Source: Thiobacillaceae bacterium (GTDB lineage Bacteria; Pseudomonadota; Gammaproteobacteria; Burkholderiales; Thiobacillaceae). Taken from it: a DNA stretch of 10,185 nt. The stretch is taken from the NCBI GenBank assembly GCA_012274165.1, contig JAAPAA010000140.1:1-10185 (forward strand), given 5' to 3'. The position numbers and the translations under genes were made by a program. This document shows positions 1-5,622 of this stretch, in pieces; position 1 is the first letter of the stretch, and each line of letters opens with the position of its first letter. The notes beneath the pieces were generated by a model. The model ran no database searches. It was given only the letters and a program-made list of their open reading frames with translations, and was not told where the DNA came from.

Positions 1-1386
1 CCCGAACACTACGGCCTTCAGATCACGATCCAGCGTTTTGAGCGCACTCTTGTCGTTGGATGAAACCGTTCTGGGTGGAATGCGCGCAATTGTCGCAATG
101 ATGTCCTCGATCTCACGCGGCGTAATCACTTTTTTCTGCTTTGATTTCGGCAGGATACGCTGCGCCGCGCCGGCCTCGTCGATCACGTCAATCGCCTTGT
201 CGGGGAGATGGCGGTCGTTGATATAACGCGCTGACAATTGCGCGGCCGTGGTGAGTGCAGCTGCGGTGTATTTGACGCCGTGATGATCCTCGAAACGTGA
301 TTTCAGGCCACGCAGGATCGCCACGGTTTCATTGACCGAAGGCTCGGGCACATCGACCTTCTGGAAACGCCGCGATAAAGCATGATCTTTCTCGAAAATG
401 CCGCGATATTCAGCATAAGTGGTCGCGCCTATGCAGCGCAGCTGACCCGACGACAGCGCCGGTTTCAACAGGTTCGAGGCATCGAGCGTACCGCCAGAAG
501 CCGCCCCCGCGCCAATCAGGGTATGAATCTCATCAATGAACAGGATGGCTTTGGCATTGTCAGCCAGTTGTTTCAACACGCCTTTCAGGCGTTGCTCGAA
601 ATCACCCCGATATTTGGTTCCTGCGAGCAAGGCCCCCATATCCAGCGAATATACGGTGCTCTGGGACAGGATGTCAGGCACCGAGCCTTCAATGATGCGA
701 CGCGCCAAGCCTTCGGCGATTGCGGTTTTACCCACCCCCGCCTCGCCCACCAGTAACGGGTTGTTCTTGCGGCGGCGGCACAGGGTCTGGATCAGGCGTT
801 CCAGTTCCTGGTCGCGCCCGATCAAGGGATCGATCTTGCCGGCCAGCGCCTGGGTATTCAGATTTTGGGCAAAACTGTCCAATGGCGAAGCCGTTGGCGC
901 CTCGGTACTGGTCTCAACCGGCTCGTCGGCGCGCGGTGCCGGTTCGCTATGCGGCGTTTTGCTGATTCCGTGGGAAATGAAGTTAACAATATCCAGTCGC
1001 GTGACGCCCTGTTGGGTCAGGAAATAAACAGAGTGGGAATCCTTTTCGCCAAACACGGCCACCAGTACATTGGCCCCTGTCACTTCTTTTTTCCCGGACG
1101 ATTGAACGTGCAGGATGGCGCGCTGGATCACACGCTGGAAACCGAGTGTTGGCTGAGTGTCCACCTCGCCTTCGGCGGCCACTTTGGGCGTATGTTCGTC
1201 AATGAATTGGTCGAGCTGTTCGCGCATGGTTTCGATATTGGCGCCACAAGCACGCAACACCTCCACCGCGGAGGGATTGTCAAGCATCGCCAACAACAGA
1301 TGCTCCACCGAAATAAATTCGTGGCGCTTTTGCCGCGCATCCATGAAAGCCATGTGCAATGTGACTTCGAGTTCCTGGGCAATCAT
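1..1386 (-). CDS. clpA: ClpA, ATPase subunit of the ClpAP protease (3' end outside window)
   Basis: AAA+ unfoldase that binds substrates, with or without the adaptor ClpS, unfolds them with ATP and feeds them to the ClpP peptidase in the cytoplasm. The window holds 462 codons from the ATG at 1386. Visible parts: a helical N domain with two Clp-N repeats (about residues 1-145), an acidic, proline-rich linker (about 146-170), and the first AAA+ domain with Walker A GEAGVGKT (214-221, Lys220), Walker B ILFIDE (281-286) and the pore-loop region around GTKYRGDFE. The reading breaks off at the D1-D2 junction, where E. coli ClpA (about 758 residues) continues into D2 and the ClpP-binding loop. The start is well supported: it directly follows the clpS stop codon (TAG then ATG) and has a strong GGAGGAG about 6 bases upstream. 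Walker A falls at the same residue numbers as I recall for E. coli ClpA. The open frame runs without interruption to the window edge. Confidence 0.97.
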   Translation of the reverse strand, partial: MIAQELEVTLHMAFMDARQKRHEFISVEHLLLAMLDNPSAVEVLRACGANIETMREQLDQFIDEHTPKVAAEGEVDTQPTLGFQRVIQRAILHVQSSGKKEVTGANVLVAVFGEKDSHSVYFLTQQGVTRLDIVNFISHGISKTPHSEPAPRADEPVETSTEAPTASPLDSFAQNLNTQALAGKIDPLIGRDQELERLIQTLCRRRKNNPLLVGEAGVGKTAIAEGLARRIIEGSVPDILSQSTVYSLDMGALLAGTKYRGDFEQRLKGVLKQLADNAKAILFIDEIHTLIGAGAASGGTLDASNLLKPALSSGQLRCIGATTYAEYRGIFEKDHALSRRFQKVDVPEPSVNETVAILRGLKSRFEDHHGVKYTAAALTTAAQLSARYINDRHLPDKAIDVIDEAGAAQRILPKSKQKKVITPREIEDIIATIARIPPRTVSSNDKSALKTLDRDLKAVVFG

Positions 1387-1399
1387 CTAAATCTCCTCC
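1387..1399 (-). promoter_or_regulatory. clpA ribosome binding site inside the end of clpS
   Basis: The minus strand reads GGAGGAGATTTAG immediately before the clpA ATG. The Shine-Dalgarno core GGAGGAG lies within the last codons of clpS, and the clpS stop TAG abuts the clpA ATG with no base between them. Ribosomes finishing clpS would stop on the clpA initiation site, which suggests coupled translation. This fixes the clpA start. Confidence 0.75.
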
Positions 1400-1695
1400 A
1401 TCGTACATTGCAGCGGATGCTGATGCTGCCGCGCGAAATCCACAACCTGATCAACCTTGGTGTGCGCGATATCTTTCGGATATATCCCGCACACCCCCAC
1501 GCCTTCAGTATGCACTTTGAGCATGATTTGTGTAGCCCGTTCTTCGTCGATACCGAAGAACTTCTTGAGGACATGCACCACGAATTCCATCGGTGTGTAG
1601 TCATCGTTCAGTAGCAAAACCTTATACAAAGGCGGTGGTTTGACCTTTGCGGTAACCGGTTCCAGTAGGGTAGTGCTTTCTCTCTTGGTTGCCAT
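1387..1695 (-). CDS. clpS: ClpS, ATP-dependent Clp protease adaptor
   Basis: Small adaptor (102 residues) that binds proteins with bulky N-terminal residues (N-degron pathway) and docks on the ClpA N domain to hand them over for degradation. The flexible N-terminal tail (about residues 1-20) is followed by the ClpS core. Residues expected to line the N-degron pocket are present: Asn30, Asp31, Thr34 and Met36 in LLNDDYTPMEF, and His62 in KVHTEG. These match the E. coli residues N34, D35, T38, M40 and H66. Length is normal. The ATG at 1695 is the only start that gives the usual tail; its ribosome binding site is weak. clpA follows directly. No cspD-type cold-shock gene lies upstream, although this is a common neighbour of clpS in proteobacteria. 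Confidence 0.97.
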   Translation of the reverse strand: MATKRESTTLLEPVTAKVKPPPLYKVLLLNDDYTPMEFVVHVLKKFFGIDEERATQIMLKVHTEGVGVCGIYPKDIAHTKVDQVVDFARQHQHPLQCTMEEI

Positions 1696-1724
1696 AGCCA
1701 GAATAAGCCTGAGTAAGGAACTCT

Positions 1725-1753
1725 ATTTTGAGGTACGACTTAGGTTTTTCAAG
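1725..1753 (-). promoter_or_regulatory. Candidate clpS promoter, sigma-32-like or sigma-70-like
   Basis: On the minus strand, CTTGAAA (1753-1747) is followed 13 bases later by CCTCAAAAT (1733-1725), 29 bases upstream of the clpS ATG. CTTGAAA is a full match to the usual heat-shock sigma-32 -35 element, and the 13-base gap fits that class. The -10 part matches CCCCATnT only partly. Read as sigma-70 instead, TTGAAA and CAAAAT are 16 bases apart and match consensus at 5 of 6 and 4 of 6 positions. Assignment by eye only. The predicted leader would be about 20 bases. Confidence 0.35.
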
Positions 1754-1913
1754 CCCGCTGAAAGTAAGGGTTTAAGCAGATGAGGTGAAAATCAAAGGCT
1801 AATTCCTCACAGACCATTAAAACGGTAACGCTTCCGAACACCAGGCAACTTCATTGCAAGACAAACTACGGTATCACCCTGCCCGCCTGTTCTGCCTTTT
1901 CCACACAATCCCT

Positions 1914-1928
1914 CCTCAAAGTTTGAGG
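1914..1928. repeat. 15-base palindrome, possible operator or leader hairpin
   Basis: CCTCAAAGTTTGAGG is a perfect inverted repeat with 7-base arms around a single central G (1921). As minus-strand RNA it could fold as a 6-bp stem with a 3-base loop, and its last four bases (GAGG) overlap a strong Shine-Dalgarno GAGGAGGG (1917-1910). It could be a dimeric repressor site or a small hairpin masking a ribosome binding site. The short length means chance is also possible. Confidence 0.4.
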
Positions 1929-2025
1929 CCGAATGTGCCCAAAAATTCCCCATTTGTTCACGCCAGATTGCCGAATCTCAAGTAGGGAGTTTTACACCCG
2001 AGCCAAACGAGCGCGATTGTGTGCT

Positions 2026-2679
2026 TCAAGGTAAAAGCAAGCAGAAAACCGCACCCGAATCGTTGTACAGACGGAGTTCACCGGCACGTCCCCTATTCTC
2101 ATGGGTTTGCACAATCAGCTTGGCGAACTGTAAGCCCAGACCCGTTCCTGTAGCGCGATATGGCGTATGGCTCGCCACACTGCTCAGAATATGTTCCGGA
2201 TAACCATCCGAATCGTCACGCACAGTCAGGGCGAGGCATCCATCGATCATGCTCCCTTCAATGCGTATGCATGAGCGTGCGTAAGACAGAGAGTTCTGGA
2301 TGGCATTGACCAGGGCCATCTCAATCAGGTCGCGGTCGAGAAACCACACGGCAGGAACGTCCGGCGCCAGTTCGGTTTCAACGCGAAGTCGCCCCCGGGA
2401 CAAGGCGACGGTCTGTTCCATGAGTTCGTGCACCAGATCGTGCGGTGAATAGGCATCGATCGCAGGGTAAAGCTGCTGGTTGTTCGCCTTGTAAATCAGC
2501 AAGGCTTGTTGCAGCCGGTCAATCACGCTCTGGCAAAGCAAGCGTGCGGCGCCGACGGTGCTATCGTGCAACGGTTCAGCCTGGACCGGAATGCTGTCGA
2601 GCGTCATCGACAGCAGACCAAGGTTGTTTTTCAGCTCATGAATCAACGCTGCATAGAGCGCGGTACCGTCGAATTTCAT
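2026..2679 (-). CDS. Soluble sensor-less histidine kinase, partner of the upstream REC-TPR regulator
   Basis: Predicted cytoplasmic histidine kinase of 217 residues that would autophosphorylate from ATP and pass the phosphate to a receiver, most likely the adjacent REC-TPR protein. The H-box is at the very N terminus (LIHELKNNLG, His14), followed by a dimerisation-type helical region (about 1-70) and a HATPase_c domain (about 80-217). The ATPase shows an N-box (LVNAIQNSL, Asn125 and Asn129), a G1-like motif VRDDSDGYP with Asp155 and Gly159 but Ser157 where the first Gly is usual, and a G2 box GTGLGL (178-183). No membrane segment, PAS, GAF or HAMP domain is present. The start is supported by GAGGCG 7 bases upstream of the ATG, and by the regulator stop codon 16 bases before the ATG, so the two genes form one unit. 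The signal it senses cannot be read from the sequence; an input could arrive through the TPR partner. Confidence 0.88.
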   Translation of the reverse strand: MKFDGTALYAALIHELKNNLGLLSMTLDSIPVQAEPLHDSTVGAARLLCQSVIDRLQQALLIYKANNQQLYPAIDAYSPHDLVHELMEQTVALSRGRLRVETELAPDVPAVWFLDRDLIEMALVNAIQNSLSYARSCIRIEGSMIDGCLALTVRDDSDGYPEHILSSVASHTPYRATGTGLGLQFAKLIVQTHENRGRAGELRLYNDSGAVFCLLLP

Positions 2680-2695
2680 CCCTGCACGCCTCGAT

Positions 2696-4378
2696 TCATG
2701 TTCGGTTCATGCCAAAACGCGTTTCAACTTCCTTCAGGTGCAACCTCAGCCCCGAAATACGCGAATGGCCGGGCGCCTGGCGCTCCGCTTCGGCCAGATG
2801 ATTGCGGGCAATGTTGATCATTTTTTCGTCCATCCCCACCTGGTCGATGTATTTGAGGACCACCCATACGGCGTTCATGATGATGCGCGGGTTGTAAGGC
2901 GCTTCGTTGCAGGCGGTAAGCAGTTTTTCAACGGCGGTTTTGTAATCGCCTTTTTGCGCCAGCACGACGCCTTCGTTGTTGAGCTTGCGTACATCAGCGG
3001 TGGCCGATGCCAGCAGCGCCGCACCCGCATCGCTGCGTCCGGCCTGATCGTAAATCTGCCTGGCCTTGGCCAGCAGCGCTTCGCTGTCGTGCGCGTTCCG
3101 CGCCACTTCGGCGACGATGCCATCGGCCTCGCCATTGCGGCCATGAGTCATGCAAACGCCCGCCAGGTCGAGCATCATCTGCGCGTCGCAACGCGTTCCC
3201 GCTCCCCGCAAGCTGGCAGCCTCGTCCAATGCCTTTTCTGCCTCTTGCGGGTTGCTGGCCTGGCTATGCATCATGCTTTGCGAAACAGCCATCACCAGTT
3301 TTCCCTCCGGGCTGCCCTGCAAGCTGCTTTTGTTCTTTTTCAGCGTATCGGCAACCGCCTTCAGGTCGCCCTGCTCGACCTGTACCCGGCACAGGTTGCC
3401 GAGATCGGCGGGCGTGACAAAAATGGAATGACGGCCCTTTTCCAGCGTATTGGTATAGGCGGTGCGTGCGGCATCGAGATCGCCGTTGCTGTAGGCCACC
3501 TCGCCCAGTTTTTGTTGGCGGCGAACGGTTTTGCCGGAAATGGCTACACCTTTTTCCAGTGCGTCCTGTGCAGCGGTTGCATCCTTTTTCGCCAGGCAAA
3601 CATCGGCGAGCAGATCGTAGGCAGCGACCATAGACGGCGCATGTACCAACACATCGCGCAACTCTTCCTCAGCGGGTTCTTCCTTTTTCTGCAGATGCAG
3701 GGAACGCGCAAGTCCCAATCGCGCCCATGGAATCGCACGCATTGTGATGACTTGTTTGTATAAGGCTTCTGCCTCTTCGAAGCGCCCCAGGGTAACCAGT
3801 AGTTCACCCTTGAAACGCAAGGCGTCGACTACGTATTTCGGCTGCTTGCGCATCAGTTCATCACACGCCACGAGAGCGGACTCCAGTTCCTGCGCAAGGA
3901 AATGCCGATAAACATCCCGGAATGCCCGTTTGCGCAGCAGAATGCCATCAAGCCGGTTGCGCAGGACCTCAGCGCTGAATGGCTTGATCATGTAGTCGTC
4001 CGGGGCCAGTTCGGCCGTCGCAGCGACTTTCTCGTAATACGACTCTGCGGTAACCATCATGAAAACGGTTTCCAGCGAAATCAGGTTGCCGTGGCGCAAT
4101 TCCTCCAGCAGTTGCTGACCGTCGCGGCCGTCGCCCAGGTTGTAATCACACAGGATGAAATCGAATTCCTTGTTCTTGACGTGAAACAGAGCTTCCGACG
4201 CATTGGATGCCAACTGGACCTTGACGACGCCAAAATTGGACAAGGTCAACCGCAGGGCATTGCGCATGCCTGGATAATCATCCACCACCAGCGCACGCAA
4301 GGACGCGTAGTCAATGAAGGTGTCACTGACCGGTGCCGCTGCAGGTGCGTTTTTGATGAATGCGGATGGCAGGCTCAT
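2696..4378 (-). CDS. Response regulator with TPR output domain, no DNA-binding domain
   Basis: A 560-residue cytoplasmic response regulator. After a short Ala/Pro-rich leader (1-23), a receiver domain (about 24-147) has all the expected residues: acidic pair Asp33-Asp34 (VVDDYPG), phosphoacceptor Asp78 (FILCDYNLGDG), Thr110 (MMVTAES) and Lys132 (YMIKPF). From about residue 155 to the end the protein is a chain of helical pairs resembling tetratricopeptide repeats, for example LRFKGELLVTLGRFEEAEAL and LNNEGVVLAQKGDYKTAVEK. No helix-turn-helix, GGDEF or other catalytic output is visible, so its output is probably protein-protein binding controlled by phosphorylation. GAGG lies 7 bases before the ATG at 4378. 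It is followed by the kinase gene with a 16-base gap and preceded by the odhB terminator-like hairpin. Similar receiver-TPR proteins occur in proteobacteria, but I do not recognise a characterised orthologue. Phosphorylation seems intact; the target is unknown. Confidence 0.9.
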   Translation of the reverse strand: MSLPSAFIKNAPAAAPVSDTFIDYASLRALVVDDYPGMRNALRLTLSNFGVVKVQLASNASEALFHVKNKEFDFILCDYNLGDGRDGQQLLEELRHGNLISLETVFMMVTAESYYEKVAATAELAPDDYMIKPFSAEVLRNRLDGILLRKRAFRDVYRHFLAQELESALVACDELMRKQPKYVVDALRFKGELLVTLGRFEEAEALYKQVITMRAIPWARLGLARSLHLQKKEEPAEEELRDVLVHAPSMVAAYDLLADVCLAKKDATAAQDALEKGVAISGKTVRRQQKLGEVAYSNGDLDAARTAYTNTLEKGRHSIFVTPADLGNLCRVQVEQGDLKAVADTLKKNKSSLQGSPEGKLVMAVSQSMMHSQASNPQEAEKALDEAASLRGAGTRCDAQMMLDLAGVCMTHGRNGEADGIVAEVARNAHDSEALLAKARQIYDQAGRSDAGAALLASATADVRKLNNEGVVLAQKGDYKTAVEKLLTACNEAPYNPRIIMNAVWVVLKYIDQVGMDEKMINIARNHLAEAERQAPGHSRISGLRLHLKEVETRFGMNRT

Positions 4379-4477
4379 GCCTGTTCCTCACCGCAAATAA
4401 ATTGATCCCAAATCACAGCGCCATCACCAAAATCTTCGATATCGTCGCAAATATCGGCAATTTTCAGACAAACTGAA

Positions 4478-4497
4478 CCGGAACATCAATGTTCCGG
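4478..4497 (-). terminator. Hairpin downstream of odhB, probable terminator
   Basis: CCGGAACA, loop TTGA, TGTTCCGG on the minus strand forms a perfect 8-bp stem 18 bases after the odhB stop codon. It is followed by TTCAGTTTGTCTG, which is only moderately U-rich. Position and symmetry fit an intrinsic terminator or attenuator closing the TCA operon, but the weak U-tract allows read-through into the REC-TPR gene. Confidence 0.6.
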
Positions 4498-4515
4498 CCA
4501 GGTGACAGCGACAGC

Positions 4516-5622
4516 TCAGTTGTGGATCAACAGCGATTCGGGCGCTTCCAGCGCGGCTTTCACCGTTACCAGAAACTGCACTGCGTCACGACCATCGATC
4601 AGCCGATGGTCATAGGTCAATGCCAGATACATCATCGGACGAATCACCACCTGGCCATTTTCAGCGATGGGGCGTTCCTGGATGGCATGCATGCCGAGGA
4701 TGGCCGATTGCGGCGGGTTGAGGATGGGTGTGGACAGCAGCGAGCCAAACACGCCTCCATTGGTGATGGAAAACGTGCCGCCGGAGAGGTCGTCGAGGGT
4801 GAGCCTGGCCTCGCGCGCACGCTGGCCGAAGTCGGCGATGGCGCGCTCGACTTCGCCAGACGACAGCGTTTGCGCACGGCGCAATATCGGCACCACCAGT
4901 CCGCGCGGGCTGGAGATGGCGATGCCGAGGTCAGCGTCGCCGTGCCATACGATATCGTTGCCATCGATGGCGGCATTGACGATGGGGAACTGACCGAGCG
5001 CCTGACACACCGCCTGCACAAAGAACGACATATAGCCCAGCTTGACCCCATGCCTGATCTCGAATTCAGCCTTGTAACGCTGGCGTAGCTCGTTCACCGG
5101 CTGCATGTTCACCTCGTTGAAGGTAGTGAGCATGGCGGCTGTGTGCTGTGCCGCGACCAGGCGTTCGGCCACGCGACTGCGCAGGCGTGACATCGGTTCA
5201 CGACGGGTTTCACCGCTGGGGGTTACGCGTTCAGCAACAGGCAACGCGACCCTTGGGATGGACACAGGCGCAGTCACAGCAGATGACGCTGTCGCTTTAA
5301 TGACCGAAACAGCCTGGACAACAGGTTCAGGGTTAATCGCAGCTGCGGACTTAGCCGGAGCGGCGGGCACTGCCAGCGCCTCGCTGGTTTCAATTACCGC
5401 CGCCACCACCTCATCAGCCTTGACCACAGCGCCCTCCGGCAGACGCAGTTCAACCAGCGTGCCGGACGCGGGCGCAGGAATTTCGAGGATCACTTTGTCG
5501 GTTTCCAGATCGACCAGCGCTTCGTCTCGCGCGACGGTCTCGCCCACCTGCTTGCGCCACGGCAGCAAGGTACCGCTGGCCACCGAGTCTGACAACATGG
5601 GTACGCGCACCTCAACTTTCAT
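4516..5622 (-). CDS. odhB: 2-oxoglutarate dehydrogenase E2, dihydrolipoamide succinyltransferase
   Basis: E2 core of the 2-oxoglutarate dehydrogenase complex (also called sucB); it transfers the succinyl group from lipoamide to CoA in the TCA cycle. The N-terminal lipoyl domain (about 1-78) carries the lipoylated lysine Lys43 in LETDKV. An Ala/Pro/Val-rich linker follows (about 79-139), then the catalytic domain (about 140-368) with the active-site motif DHRLIDGRD (His339, Asp343). At 368 residues it is shorter than the usual 400-430. The missing part is the peripheral subunit-binding domain: the linker runs straight into RREPMSRLRSRVAERL with no match to the normal SPAxRRLA...GTGxxGRxxKxDV pattern. 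The start overlaps the odhA end by 11 bases, with GGAG 7 bases upstream of the ATG, so translation is probably coupled. The succinyl- rather than acetyl- or branched-chain assignment rests mainly on the adjacent odhA. Confidence 0.95.
   Translation of the reverse strand: MKVEVRVPMLSDSVASGTLLPWRKQVGETVARDEALVDLETDKVILEIPAPASGTLVELRLPEGAVVKADEVVAAVIETSEALAVPAAPAKSAAAINPEPVVQAVSVIKATASSAVTAPVSIPRVALPVAERVTPSGETRREPMSRLRSRVAERLVAAQHTAAMLTTFNEVNMQPVNELRQRYKAEFEIRHGVKLGYMSFFVQAVCQALGQFPIVNAAIDGNDIVWHGDADLGIAISSPRGLVVPILRRAQTLSSGEVERAIADFGQRAREARLTLDDLSGGTFSITNGGVFGSLLSTPILNPPQSAILGMHAIQERPIAENGQVVIRPMMYLALTYDHRLIDGRDAVQFLVTVKAALEAPESLLIHN

Larger units (their letters stand above)
1696..2025. other. 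Intergenic stretch between the histidine kinase gene and clpS, no supported gene
   Basis: These 330 bases separate the kinase stop codon from the clpS start. I find no conserved protein, tRNA or convincing rho-independent terminator. The region holds the candidate clpS promoter near its clpS end and a 15-base palindrome (1914-1928) next to a very short basic open frame (1906 down to 1874) with a strong Shine-Dalgarno. A second short frame, 1854 down to 1807, has no ribosome binding site. It may hold the clpS leader or a small RNA, but nothing in the sequence proves either. Confidence 0.6.

Noticed and set aside
865..1614. Plus-strand open frame of 249 codons opposite clpA and clpS
   Set aside because: It overlaps two well-supported genes on the other strand and its translation mirrors their complement.
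1807..1854. 15-codon minus-strand frame starting ATG in the clpS upstream region
   Set aside because: No Shine-Dalgarno precedes it and the length is within chance expectation.
1929..2025. Terminator after the histidine kinase gene
   Set aside because: Only a weak 5-bp stem (AGATT/AATCT) is seen and no U-tract follows, so I cannot support a terminator there.
2738..3763. Plus-strand open frame of 341 codons opposite the REC-TPR gene
   Set aside because: The minus-strand frame encodes a coherent receiver and TPR repeats; the plus frame is a shadow in the same high-GC region.
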